A stretch of DNA of 64,000 nucleotides. Origin: Heracleum sosnowskyi (Eukaryota > Streptophyta > Magnoliopsida > Apiales > Apiaceae). Below are positions 46,631 through 58,599 of the stretch, in pieces. The stretch's first letter is position 1, and every line of letters starts with the position of its first letter. The stretch spans positions 31,712,655 through 31,776,654 of the forward strand of contig CM061238.1 in NCBI GenBank assembly GCA_030848705.1, written 5' to 3'. Under the pieces are notes generated by a model. The model was given only the letters and a program-made list of their open reading frames with translations. It was not told the DNA's origin and did no database searches. Both the position numbers and the translations under genes were made by a program.

Positions 46631-49628
46631 CTAGAGTAGAAATAATCCAGTTGTGTACTCTTTTGGATGGTCAACTAAAACTCCCTTGGTAGAGGAGGCT
46701 AAGTTCAGCTCCTTAAGTTTAACCATGGTAGATGATGAGTCGTGTTCTGGCTTATTCCCCTTCACCTTCTTATCATCCGGTATACTTTCATAGTAACCTT
46801 TGACCTTAACTCCTACTACATAACTCAGTATGTATTCCAGGTGGCTACATTCGTAAACATGACCTTCAAAGAAGTTGAGAAGAGGTAGCAGCTGTTGAAA
46901 ATCTTTTACTTCTGATAGGAATGCTTCAGTCACGCGCATTGCTGTGTAGCAGTAATCACTGATGCTTAGTCTCTCATATGTACTCCACCTTGAGTGTTTG
47001 ATGTATTCCTGTGCAATAAAATTTGAGTGTTGACCATCGTCGCCCTGCCAAATTTCTACCAGGTCATGGTAAAATGGCAGTGATTTAATAATCTGCGTTC
47101 ATTAGGCAATACTTAGTAAAGTCCATAAAAGACAGAATTTATTAAACTACGCTTTGCCTAAATTACAAGCACTTACTCCTGAGACTTTCTTGATTTCAAT
47201 TGGGAGGGGTTTTGGTGCATTGATACTGACGACCGTAGTTACCTTTTTGCTCTCTTTATACCTCGTTTCTTTTCCTGCGCCACCCCTTGATCTTCCATGA
47301 ATGTTCTGAATTTGTATTTCAGAAGTAGCTAAGCAATGAATGTTAGGTTTGGGCACTGAACTGCCTACTTGATACATCAATATCAGGATGCGATCTGTAA
47401 AAAGAAATGTTTACTTTTTTGAGAAAAAAAGTCAACAACATATACACGGCTGTATGACCAGTTTCAACTGACTTAAAAATTGGGTTTACAGAAAAGACTA
47501 CAATTGCATTACTGACTAACTCTATTTATCTGTTTTTACTTGGAATTGCTTGCAGAGACTTGAGCATATGTACCTTCCTCTGGAGGTGATATGCCACTTA
47601 GGTTGCGTTGTTGCCTGATATTTGCTGTATAAGATGGACGAACCCGTGGAGCTCCTGGACTTTTGATCTTCTTAGCAACCTTTATCTCTGAAAGATAAAC
47701 ATGCAAATAAAAGGAGTAGTTGGTAAGTTCTAAATTTTGTCAGGCAAATAACACCTTACTTTTGAAAGTTTTTTCTAATTACCATATTTCCGGAACAGTG
47801 GAATCCGTCGATAAGCTAGGGTAGCTCTTCCTGTCCTACCATTGTCAACATTTTCTGCAAATATAACATTTTCCAGAATCATAGATGTATTTAGATACTC
47901 CCACTGGTGCAGAGTAAAACCAAATTCCTTAAATATAGTCAGTCATCTAAATATAATCACCGACCATGATTTTGTGAGTTTAGCTACATATTTGAGTATC
48001 ACTAAGGAAAAAAACTGCATGCAATGTACAACCATACTTTAAAATATATATAAATACCTTCCTGTGATGGAGGTCTGGTATCTGATTCTTGCAGCTCGTG
48101 CCCTCCATATAGTAGACCAACTAACTCAGAGTGTGGATTTGTAATCTTGCTGGTCAAAGTTGTTGCTGATACAAAACAATGCTGGTCATGTAATCTTATT
48201 TGTTGAGGAAAACACTTAAGTAACCAAAATGGAAACTGTAGTATAGTATTAAACTGTTACTTTAAACAGCTTTCTTCAATTACTAATAAGCCTAGTTAAG
48301 TTGAAAACTTAAGTTTTGGTGCATGAAAAGATTCTACCATGGAAATTCTGTCAACCATGGAGGGTATTTAGTACTGTTAGAATCTGTTTGTCTACCTGAT
48401 GTATCAGTTATTATGGATGAGGATGACAGTATGGTGGTGCCAGGCCTCCACTGAGTGTGCTCGCCCTCTGAAAAAGTAGAAATGTTTTTAACAACTTGTA
48501 GGGATAAGAAATATATAAGTGAAATTGTATTGTACCAGGTACTATGGATGATCTGGTGGCAGGCCTCCACTGAGTGCGCTCACCCTCTGAAAAAGTAGGA
48601 AATTTGTTAACAACTTCTTGTAGGGATAACAATTATATAAGTTTAATTGCATGTACCAGTGACTATGGATGATCTGGTGGCAGGCCTCCACTGAGTGCGC
48701 TCACCCTCTGAAAAAGTAGGAAATTTGTTAACAACTTCTTGTAGGGATAACAATTATACAAGTTTAATTGCATGTACCAGTGACTATGGAAGATAGTCGG
48801 GTGGTGCCAGGCGTCCACTCTGTGTGCGCGCCATCATCTCCGGAATCATATCCTGAACTAGAGAATATGAATCTGCATAAGCTGCAGGACAAGGCAAATT
48901 CATTTTTTAGACAAGTCAATATTCATTTGTTTCAATAAAGGAAATTACTACGGGAAAATTAGAAATTAAAATTGTTCGCACAAGTCAAACCTGAATAAAT
49001 GCCTCTCAGGTTCAACAAATCCAGGAACACTCTTGCCCCTGATAATAACAACAGGGTCATTGTTAACAACAGGGTGCAGATATAGTGTACAACACACTGG
49101 TACGAGCTTTAAAAAGGGTGCAATAGTGCCGATCAATGACCATTAAATATTCCAGCAGTGCAAGGCTTCATTTCATGAATCAAATTGTCAATAATGTACA
49201 AGCAAAAGACTCTGTATTGCAATGTGGATGTCACAGTTCAATATATTGACGTGAAATTATCAATAAACTCTATGTTTAGAATGATAAGACATGGAGCTAA
49301 AGGATTACTAGGAAAATCATCAATACGAACTAAATGCATGATAAATCACATCATTCATATGCTTAAAGAATGTTTAAAAATATACTATACCTTTCCATGA
49401 CTTCATGTACACTTAAAAATGCTAATCCTTGTGTCAATTTTGAAACTACCACAAACGTTGAATCAAATTAAAACATTGAACAAACAGTATCATGAAAAGC
49501 ACAATGATCTCATCTCATCTACAAACTTCAAGTTCTCATCAAAAGTATCAACATGATCATAATCTGGTGTGAAATAATAAAAACTTACAAAAATTGGCTA
49601 TATGCCTTGAGGACCATCTCTGTTGCAA
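46631..49628 (-). CDS. Unidentified protein, at least 11 exons
   Basis: Exons in transcription order: 49,589-49,628; 48,991-49,038; 48,778-48,852; 48,657-48,707; 48,536-48,586; 48,396-48,467; 48,058-48,165; 47,783-47,854; 47,574-47,687; 47,177-47,394; 46,631-47,092. Every junction is GT-AG and the frame stays open across all, giving about 436 residues plus the N-terminus. From the second exon on, internal boundaries are phase 1 until the last intron (phase 0). Features: FWARVFLDLLNLRGIYSG; 17-residue repeats around EGERTQWRPATRSSIV; a basic middle (KKIKSPGAPRVRPSYTANIR); and a 153-residue globular last exon (LPFYHDLVEIWQGDDGQH, FFEGHVYECSHLEYILSY). A candidate first exon is 49,980-49,994 (ATG at 49,994, five codons, donor GTAGTA), followed upstream by CT-rich leader-like sequence to about 50,440. 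I recognise no family. No stop or frameshift was seen, so it may be expressed. Confidence 0.7.
48408..48852 (-). repeat. Tandem 121-bp exon-intron repeats in the unidentified gene
   Basis: ACTATGGATGATCTGG begins units at 48,541 and 48,662, and the related ACTATGGAAGATAG at 48,783, exactly 121 bp apart. A more diverged unit lies at about 48,410. Each holds a 51- to 75-nt exon (GAGCGCACTCAGTGGAGGCC core) and a 70-bp intron. The two central units are nearly identical, so at least one duplication is recent. Confidence 0.93.
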
Positions 49629-50518
49629 CTGCAAGGCACACAACACGCACAATTACACACACACACGTAATTACACACACTTACACACAAAAACACGCAC
49701 GAAAACACACACGCGCACAATAGTTTTTGAGCCCAAACATCATAATTCAAGTACACAATAGTTGTGGGTGCGTGGCTGGTAGATCCTTCAATTATGCTTT
49801 TGGCTTCCGCTTCTTAATTAAGTAAGTATCCAAGATTTACGAAATTCTTTTATAACTGAAACATCTAACAACAAATCTAAAAATGGCACTACATTATCAA
49901 CTTGGTATTTATTCTCTTAAAGTATTTAAACTTGATTGAAAATCTATCTAGCAGAGAGAGAGAGAGAGATGAGTACTACCGGTGGTTGCAGCATTAGAGC
50001 TTTACTCCAGGTTAATTTCACATATACATTTCTATATCTACATGCTTCAGTTGTAATTAGCTTTGTTTCTAGGGTTTGTTGTTTATTTACTTTTGTGCAC
50101 AACTTTAAACCTCAATCCTCAACATAATGTCGTTTACTCCAGGTTAATTTCACATAATACACACACATTTCTATATCTACATGCTTCATTTGTCTAATTA
50201 GGGTTTCTTGTTTACTTGCACGGAAAAACACACAGAAACGCACAAAATCACGCAGAAAACATCGATCCAAGAACACTAACACAGTAAAAACAAGTGCGAG
50301 AGAGAGAAACGTACAGATGAAGCGCGAGCGAGGAGATGGAGGAGAAAGGAAGGGATATTGATAACGAGTGCGAGAGAGGAGAGAGGAGAGAGGAGAGAGG
50401 GGAGAGAGTGATGGAGTTGGAAGAGTGAGGAATGAAAATTGATTTGGTAATTAAATATTTATTGTGATTTTCTTCCGACTTGATTTGGGGCTGATCAATA
50501 ATGTGGTCTCATTTTGGA
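49629..50518 (-). promoter_or_regulatory. Putative 5' leader and promoter region of the unidentified gene
   Basis: Contains an ACACAC/CGCACA-rich stretch (49,630-49,720), a (GA)n run at 49,953-49,968, and a (GAGAG)n run at 50,365-50,408 that is CT-rich on the minus strand, as in many plant 5' UTRs. Two similar segments (about 50,001-50,090 and 50,128-50,215, both with TTTACTCCAGGTTAATTTCA) form a tandem duplication. A plus-strand ATG at 49,969 opens only 14 codons before a splice-like GTTAAT and is not accepted as a gene. Confidence 0.35.
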
Positions 50519-51447
50519 GTTATATGGCAAAAAAATCACTCAATTCAGGCTATACTTACAGATAGGTCATTCAACTCAAAAAACTTGCAGTAAAATCACT
50601 AAATTGTTTAAAACTTTCAATCAGATCATTATTGTTAAAAATCAAATGAATCTGTGACGTGGAATGCTGATGTGACTTCTTAATAATTAAAATATTATTC
50701 AACTTATACATGACTTGTAATTGGGTCATCCAATTCCAAAATACTTGCAATCAAGTCATTAAACTATATATTAATTTTATGTTTTTAATTGAAATACTTG
50801 GTTTGCTTATGAGATAAAATTATTTATTTATAAAGTTATACTAATTTAAAAAGTATTTTTTAATCAAATTTAAAATGCATTTAGTTTGTATAAAAATAGT
50901 AAGAAAACAATACATCATTTACGTTATTTTAATCTAAAAAATAGTTAGTTTATAGTTTATAATATGAATATAATGTATGTGAAATAAATAATAATTTTTA
51001 TAATAATACTAATTTACACTTATAGTGGAATTATTAAGAGAATGAATGATATATACACATATTTGATGATTTTTAATGGTATAAAGTAAAAAATAAATTA
51101 TTTAATATAAAATTTTAAACAACAAATTTTGTGACTCACTTGCAAGTTTAGTATAAGTTGAGTGATCCACTTGCAAGTTGAGTATAAGTTTAGTGATCTT
51201 TTTTATATTTAATTCTTTAATTTACACATCATTTTCTTACGTGGCAAGTGAGGTGGACTGACAAAACAATATTTAACGAACTTCTGTTAAAGTCAAACTC
51301 AACTTAACGGATGTGAAAATTTTTATATGTTTAATGATTAGATTGCAAGTTTTAATTGATTGAGTCATGCATTTAAATTTTTTTGAGTTTGATGATTCAC
51401 TTGCAAGTTGGACGTCAGTTGAGTGATGAAAATGTCATTTAACCCCT
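50519..51447. mobile_element. Mutator-like MITE (about 930 bp)
   Basis: Ends GTTATATGGCAAAAAAATCA and, reverse-complemented from the right, GGGGTTAAATGACATTTTCA followed by TCACTCAACTGACGTCC are imperfect inverted repeats. The flanks TCATTTTGGAG (50,509-50,519) and TCATTTTGAG (51,448-51,457) form a 9-10-bp target duplication, typical of Mutator-like elements. The interior repeats CACTTGCAAGTT(G/T)AGTATAAGT; no transposase. Confidence 0.75.
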
Positions 51448-52116
51448 TCATTTTGAGATTAGATAAGTTAGGTAAACTTTTCAAAATTCAAAGTTATAAT
51501 TAATATAATTACAAATACCAAAGTTGGTAATAGTAAAATTAAAAAGATGTTCATTTTAGTCAATTTCGCAGCAAAAAAAAGAGGAAGAAATCGATGTTTA
51601 TTCTAAGTATAGTTTAGATTTAAGCATGTGATTCGATTCAAATTTTGATTTTGATGGATTAATAATAATTCATGTATTTTATAAGATTGGTGGTGATTTT
51701 AATTCTACGCGAATTCTTGCTTGATGTAAAATATCCTAAAGTTGATATACAGTCTGAGAGATTTTGAAAATATTTCTGAAAAGTTCATCAAAATTTCATT
51801 GATTTTGGCCCGATTTCAAATTAAAAGAAAAATACATTAGCAAATTCATCACAATTCAGCATTTTATTAGATCAAAAAAGTTAATGGATTGTATGGATTG
51901 TATGAGTATTTCAAATTTTTAAAAAAAATGTTACCAATTTGTTTTTGTCAAGAGTAATTTCATGAGTATGAATTGTAATTTTTTTTTTAAATACCCGTTT
52001 GTGAAGCAAATGTTATAACCTAGTTAATTACTATATAACTACCATATTATATAGCTCAATCATATAATAGCTAAATTACAAACATTAATTTAAGCATAGT
52101 TTGTTGCTAATTACAC

Positions 52117-52188
<72 letters not shown>

Positions 52189-52740
52189 GCACATTAAAGA
52201 CGATGAACATGACAAAATATATGTATATGAAAATAATACAATTAACAATTATACGATCATAGATTAATCGATATTTTTCATTTAAAAGTATTTTCTATAT
52301 CATTTGAAAATATATAACAATTATCAAGATCAATAACCATCAATCATGGCAAACTAATTTAGCTGCAATGACAGGAATACATACAATAATATTTACAAAA
52401 AAGGATCATGCAATTATAACATTGAATCACAAATTATAACATTTTTCTCAAGTAAGTTCCTAACCAAATCATATAATCAAGCATGCAAAAAGATTTATTT
52501 AAAAAACTAAAATAAGTATAATTTATAGGTCAAACTCTCATACCGCTCATGAATTCAATATGCATTAATGGAATGAAATCATCAAAAAGCTCTTATCTAA
52601 TCTACACTGCTCAATAAAACTGGTAAAGCTCTTATGAAACGAGACAAGAAGATACTATTAGATCCCAAAGTTGAGCAAACTATATTTTGACCTTATCATT
52701 TTTTCGATGAGCCGAAATAACTTATGATACAAATATAGTT
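51448..52740. other. AT-rich intergenic DNA with (TA)n tract
   Basis: No supported gene. A long (TA)n run occupies about 52,122-52,186. Short non-coding frames only. Confidence 0.5.
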
Positions 52741-52743
52741 GAA

Positions 52744-54180
52744 TACCCTAAATTGGCTGAGTTAGAGAATAATGAGGACTTTTTGGACAGCTCTCAGGTA
52801 CCATCTTTAACCACTATCAACATGTTTGTTTTTGAATATAAACAAACTGTTGAAAAACTAAGTTTTGAGATGTTTAACGTTCATACTAGCATGACTGCTG
52901 TTAATGAGGAAGTTGATAAATTGTCTACTAAGAATGAACTGTTAAACAAAAAAAATGAAGAACTTGAGTTGATTGATGTGTATGTAGAAAATCTCCAACA
53001 AGAGGTTGAGTACTTGAAAAAGAAGGTTGAATGTGCTAATCAGATAGAGAAGGCTCTTAGAGATGAATAGGCTGAAAATGAACTTAAGATAAGAACATTT
53101 AGAAATTCATCAAATCTACTGCAAACCTATCATGATAAGCATCAAGAGAATAGTAAGACATCTATTGGTTTTGATTATGACACACTCGAGAAAAAGAAGG
53201 GAAAATCATATGTTGATGACACCAAGGTTGTTCATGAGAATGAGTCTCACATTGTGAAAAATACTAAGGCACCTATTTTTAAAGAAGTTTCATTTAGTCT
53301 TGATGAGGAATTTTTGATCATTAAGCAAATACTAAATGAAAAAGATGAGGCACAAGCTATAGCCTACACCTTCTAAGTGTGAGAGTGTCAAATTTGAAAT
53401 CAAGAAACATGTTCAAGTCAAACAAACTTCTGTTAAAATTGTTCCTGTAAATTCTGAAAAATTTGAATCTGTTAGGTCTACACCTAAGAAGAAACATAAT
53501 AAAAATGGCAAACTAGAAATTAACAAGAATAACAATTATGCTTATGTGTCAAATACCCCTAGAAAAGTTTGTCAAAAATGGTCTAGTACAAATCACTTGA
53601 CTCATGCTTGTAAAAAACCAACTGGTAGTGTACATAAATCATTTTATGACTGTTCTGTGCCTCTCAAACATAGAGATTCACCAATATATGTCATGCAATA
53701 TCAATGTCATGACTAGCTGTTTCAATTTAAGAAGACAATTCATGAATGGTTGCATAAGGCACAATATGTGGACACCACAAGTCATAAGTCTTCAAGCCCC
53801 ACTAGTACTAGAAGGGCATCGCAATCACCTAGGTCAAAGAATCCAAACTCTGATATCTCTAGCAGTGACAAGAAGAGTATGGATGATCATTCGGTCGGAT
53901 CGATTAAAATCCAAAAACCGAACCGAATTAGAAAAATCAAAAATTTGAAATGTCATTTTTGTAGAACCGAAGTTATGTTATAACCAAACCGAAATAATTC
54001 AGTTTTTTCATTTTGGATAACAAAAAAAACCAAAATTTCAAAACAGATTGATTTTATAAAAATAAAAGCAAAAAAATTACATCTATGACTCTGTGTTCCA
54101 TAATAAATCATCCATAAATTAATTATTTGACAAACGTTTAAAGTTTTAGGAAATTGACTAATAATCTAATATAATATATG

Positions 54181-54214
<34 letters not shown>

Positions 54215-54640
54215 CTAAAATACATATAAATATTTTTTGATTTTTTGATTTTAACCGAATTAATATTCTAAAAATCGAACTGAACCAATTTTATTTCGGT
54301 TTGATTCGAAAAACCGAAATAACCAAAATACTGGAAAAAATTCAGTCTAGACCCAACGAAAATATTTCGGTTCGGATTGATTTTTCGGTTTCGGTTCGGT
54401 TTTGCTCAGCCCTAAAGAACACTGGCTCTCAGAAAAATTACAGGCATGTTGGATTTGATAAAACTGTTTATAAGTCAAATAAACCCAAACTTGTTTGGGC
54501 ACCGAAAAAGAAATACTACATTTGTATTTACGGGACAAAATAAAGGAAAAGAAAGTCATGTAGTGTTGGATAGTGGATGCTCAAACCATATAACTAGTGA
54601 CATGGCCCTGCTATCACGATATCACTTATGTTTTGTTAGT
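52744..54640 (+). pseudogene. Sirevirus-like copia gag and protease start, decayed
   Basis: The coding-like region starts before 52,753 and reads a Glu/Lys-rich coiled coil (EEVDKLSTKNELLNKKNEEL, LQQEVEYLKKKVE), broken by TAG at 53,068 and continuing in frame. Further frames give KEVSFSLDEEFLIIKQILNE, then a zinc-knuckle relic KVCQKWSSTNHLTHACKK in which one Cys is Trp. It is interrupted at about 53,896-54,413 by foreign sequence and resumes with GSQKNYRHVGFDKTVYKS, KPKLVWAPKKKYY and the protease motif VLDSGCSNHIT (about 54,565-54,600). It ends at about 54,625. Coiled-coil gag followed by this linker is typical of Sireviruses. Multiple stops and shifts; no function. Confidence 0.75.
53896..54413. 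mobile_element. hAT-like MITE remnant in the gag
   Basis: The right end TTCGGTTCGGTTTTGCTCAG CCCT is the usual end of a plant hAT MITE family rich in CCGAACCGAA. The left side has matching inverted material (AAAACCGAACCGAATTAG near 53,915) but has lost its terminus. An internal (TA)n run is at 54,184-54,211. It splits the gag remnant, which resumes at about 54,414. Confidence 0.6.
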
Positions 54641-54659
54641 TTTATTTTGATTCTACTCT

Positions 54660-55421
54660 AATTAATAAGAGTTTACCTCGTACGTGGGTATACAATAAGA
54701 GTTTAATTTATATTTTTGACTAGTCCTCAATGATAATAAATTTTTTGTATATATTAAAATTCCACCTAATTAAAATTAGTTAATTATAAAATCCCCATTA
54801 AGAATTCTTTTGACATTCATTAATAAAATTTGAAATTCTCAAAATTTATATCCTCGAATAATATAAAGTAGGGTAAAGCGTGAATCGGTTCGATCCGATA
54901 TTTTCCGATTCAATTTCAACTTATAACCAGAATGAACAATTAATTTTGGTTTCTAATTTTTTAATTTTGGTACGATTAATACTGATTGATTTTTGGGGGT
55001 TTTGAATTTAATTTTAAATTTGTTCAAATTTTTGTTGGATATAATATAAAGTATAGTCAATAATGCATTGAAGTATATATGTATATAAACTATCGATGTT
55101 TTGCAAATTTGTTTGGTTGCTCTCTTGGTTCTTCTAAGAGCCTGATCTTTGCGTTTCATTTTCTTTCGCGTGCGTCACTCACTCACGATGTATGACACAC
55201 GCACACCCCATAGTACAAGTGAGAGAAAATGTGTACACTGTACCATTGATAATATTTTAAAGAAATTGATATGTGCATACCCTACATTTATAAGTGCATA
55301 CCCATTATTAGTAAACGGATCAAAACACCCTTCAACTTTTCCGTTTTCATTACAGTCCTACTAATGAGATAGTTCTACTTATTTGATAGTAATCTTAGGT
55401 TAGGTAAGTTGGACTAGCTAA
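54660..55421. other. AT-rich spacer
   Basis: Nothing recognised apart from GGTTCGATCCGATATTTTCC near 54,887, which may be another trace of the CCGAACC-type MITE family. Confidence 0.4.
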
Positions 55422-56517
55422 GAGCATCTCTAAGGCAACTGAACCCTTAGCAAAAAAGTCTATCTGGCAGCTAAATAGTAGAAAAAGATAGTCAATCTCT
55501 CAAATCATCACCTCTCCAACCAGTCTTTACCCTTGTCTAAAATTTAAGCCATCCACAATTCATTGGCTATTTATGTTGAAGCACATATTTGTATCTCTGA
55601 CATGTCCATGTCAGCTCCCGCTAGGGGTGTAAATGAGTCAAACGGTTCGTGAGCTACTCGAGCTCGGCTCGTAAAATATTCGAATTCGGTTCGATAATAA
55701 TCGAGCCGAGCTCGAGCTATTCGAATAGTTTACCGAGCCGAGCTCGAGTTTCAAATTACTCGGTTCGTGAGGCTCGCGAGCCTAATCGAGCTTATATTAA
55801 TATTAATTTTTATATATTATTTATATGTTATTTATATATTATTATATAAATATTCAATATTTATATATAATTTGCATATTTAATCGAGTCGAACTCGAGC
55901 CGAGCTTATTGCATTCAATCTTTTCTCAATATTTAGCAGAATCTATTCGAGCTTTCGAGCCGAGCTCGAACGTATCGAACTTTGGGCGAGCCGAGCTTCG
56001 AGCTTGAAATTTGTGGCTCGGTCGAACTCGAGCTCGAACTCGAGCCCGAACTATTTAGTCGAGCTCGAACTCGAGCCTGTCAGTGTTCGACTCGGCTCGG
56101 CTCGTTTACAGCCCTAGCTCCCGCTGATTCTTTTTTCTTCCCGCCCGGTTTTCTACTCCCTCCCACTTAGAAAAACAGGGACATTTCATCTTTTTAATTT
56201 ATTTTTTAAGAATACAATCATTTTATATTAGATTAATTACGGTTAATATTAATATATTAAATTTAATAATTTTTAAATTTGCAAGTCTAATCATATATGA
56301 CCATTTTTATATCAATAATTGTTGATATTAATTTATTAAAATTTTATTTTATTAAAAATGTATTATTTAAATAATAAAATATTATTTTCAGAAAATAGAC
56401 AACCATTATAGCCAATACCACCGGAGCACAATTCCTTACAGATTCAGCAACTTTTAGCTAATCATTATTTTATATTATTTTAGCCAATCATTTTGCATAA
56501 CCCCCTTGGAGATGCTC
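55422..56517. mobile_element. PIF/Harbinger-like MITE carrying a hAT MITE
   Basis: GAGCATCTCTAAGG at the left and, reverse-complemented, GAGCATCTCCAAGGGGG at the right form inverted termini flanked by TAA on both sides (55,419-55,421 and 56,518-56,520), the Harbinger-type duplication. Without the inner insertion it is about 590 bp and non-coding. Confidence 0.75.
55622..56116. mobile_element. hAT MITE (495 bp), intact
   Basis: Termini TAGGGGTGTAAATGAG and TAGGGCTGTAAACGAG (right end reverse-complemented) are flanked by a perfect 8-bp duplication GCTCCCGC (55,614-55,621 and 56,117-56,124). Subterminal GAGCTCGAGC / GAGCCGAGC motifs are repeated many times on both sides. ORFs of Glu/Leu/Arg composition here are repeat artefacts. 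Confidence 0.93.
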
Positions 56518-56800
56518 TAATTCCAGAGAAACGAGTTGGACTAACTAATTTTTTTTATAGAATATTTAAATTTAAATTTAAAATTGTAATTAACATTATA
56601 AAATTTTCAGAGTAAATATTTTCGGACATAATAATATCTGATAAATTCAAATTTATGCTTTTCATGATTAATGCAAAAATTAAAAAATTTATGTTATTAT
56701 TAGAATATATATATATAATCCTTTAAAATATATTTTTTTAATTTTTAAAAATATAAAATTTTCAATTTTCAATTTTGACTTGATTTTACCCTTAAGAAAA
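56518..56800. other. AT-rich spacer
   Basis: No gene or element recognised. The right flank of the Harbinger-like MITE repeats GAGTTGGACTAACTAA, similar to AGTTGGACTAGCTAA on its left, a possible older duplication. Confidence 0.4.
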
Positions 56801-56809
56801 TGAAACATG

Positions 56810-57224
56810 ACTTGGGTTTTGAAATGGAAACTGTTGTGAGAGGAATTTGGTACAACACAAATTCGGAGGTTTGCTGGAATAACGGAATAAGAGCGTAGAA
56901 ATAGGCAACAAGAACAGGTACGAACACTGCTGCCAGGGTTTAACTGCCTAGAACCGAGAAGTGTTTGTGGCTGTATTTGGACTGAATTCATAAGGTTTTC
57001 GGGCAATATAGAGGGAATGATTGCTGGAAATGTCTGTCACAAGTACTCCTACTCGAGGTTAGTAGAGAGAATGTGATGGGGGATCCTTGTGAATGGCCTA
57101 CATATCCTATATTTATAGGAATCAAGTCCATATGTAGTTCTTTAGGGTTTGGACTCGTTGCTTGATGAATAAGTCACTTCCTGATAAGCTTGATGCATCC
57201 TAGCCGTGCTGATCTTGTAGTATT
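56810..57224 (-). mobile_element. LTR-like promoter region, minus strand
   Basis: On the minus strand CCTATAAATATAGGATATGT is a TATA box followed by a leader with CACAAGGATCCCCCATCACA and a CT-rich stretch, typical of an LTR R/U5. Exact TG...CA ends were not found. It lies directly downstream of the minus-strand ORF at 57,225-58,106. Confidence 0.4.
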
Positions 57225-58106
57225 TCAGTTGATTGATAGAGTCCTAGCCTCCTTAGGACACTGTTTGAATGCCAGTGTCCAGTGTCTACCCGCTTGTAAG
57301 CATATATCATGTATATCTTCCATAATTATCCACATATATTGTGTATATCTCTCGTATATTACTTGAGTAGTAATGGAAGCAATCTGCTGACCATTTAAAG
57401 TTGTAAGATCAGAGACGTCCGAAGCCACCAGTACTTGAGATTGTTGAACTGCATTAATCTTGGGTAGGAGAGTAGTCTTCAAACCTTCAATATCATCTTT
57501 AATCATACCCAGCTGATTTGTTACAGAGGTGGAAGAAGAAGACCGTTCAACCACTTGTGCTTTGAGAATGTCCTTTTCAGCCCGGGTTTCTTGCAGTTGT
57601 TTCTGTAGAGCAACTATCTGAGCTAACAACGAAGTAGTGTTTGTGTCAGTGTGTGCACTCACCTCAATTTCTCTCAGTGGTGTTTCACTCACCTCACGTG
57701 CTTGTGTATCACTCTGTGTTTGATTCTCATCTCTAATCACTAGCTGTCTATCCATATTTTCAGATGATGTACCTGCAATAGAAATCACCCTAACCCCTTC
57801 AAGAGAGGTTAGTGGTAGTGCAATGGGAGCTTGCAAATCCCGATCTTCAATCATGCCTATCAAATCACTTGGAATTGAAATCTGAATTGCTATAGTGATA
57901 GACTGACCAAGTTGCCTTCCACTTTCTCCAGATAAATCTGCGAGTGGAAAATCCCTTAAGGAGCCAGAGATGTTCCTTCTGGGAGGGGAGAAAATGATTC
58001 TATTTAAATTTGGCAAAGAATCAAATTTTCCCTCTGATGCCTGTGAAGGCACTTCTACCGTAACAATGGTAGGCACTGTAACCAGTTGCAGGTGCTCTGC
58101 TTTCAC
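57225..58106 (-). pseudogene. Retroelement-associated ORF with coiled coil, unidentified
   Basis: The open frame of 293 codons has no certain start: similar Ser/Val/Glu-rich sequence continues upstream to about 58,560 in broken frames. Its middle is Ser/Thr/Glu-rich, then a heptad-like helix (LAQIVALQKQLQETRAEKDI) and a second helical part (MIKDDIEGLKTTLLPKINAV) follow. Composition and organisation recall the 3' ORF at 14,316-17,138 but no clear sequence identity was seen. Next to an LTR-like region, it is best read as a decayed extra ORF of a minus-strand retrotransposon. Confidence 0.4.
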
Positions 58107-58599
58107 TGTGTCCTGAGTTTCATCTAATGGTATTGTCTTCTCCCATAGTGAGTAATGAGAGTGTGCTTGACTCAGTACAAAGTGTCATGACCCTATGGTG
58201 AATTTCAATAGATTCATCCTGTTGAGAGAATGTCTCTAGAAACAGTTCATTGGTCATTTCAAAGTCCATATCCTGTTGGGAGGATACAAATGGGCTGACA
58301 GATGCCTCAGTATATGTTGAATTTCTTTAGAGGAGGCAGAGCTGTGGGATCACTCACTGTTTCAATCAAAATACTTCTTTATTTAACAGTTGATTTCTGT
58401 TCAGGCTGAGAGGTCAAGAAAGTTGTAGACTCATTGTTTGGCTCTAAGACCTGGGATAGAGATTGTGGATCTACAATCCCTGGGTCAGCCCTAACAACCA
58501 CTTGGGTTCAACAATAGTAAAAGAAGTAGATTGAGAGATAGAAAGTAATACCTGAATTGGATTTGACACTGAAGTTCCAACTAAGCAAGAGCTAGATCA

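Noticed and set aside
49969..50010. Plus-strand MSTTGGCSIRALLQ start followed by a splice-like GT
   Set aside because: No second exon in frame; the same bases fit a first exon of the minus-strand gene about equally well.
53604..53983. ORFs of 77-114 codons in the gag remnant
   Set aside because: Out-of-frame readings of the decayed Sirevirus-like gag and of the inserted hAT-like sequence.
55649..56170. Glu/Leu/Arg-rich ORFs
   Set aside because: They arise from GAGCTCGAGC repeats of the hAT MITE.
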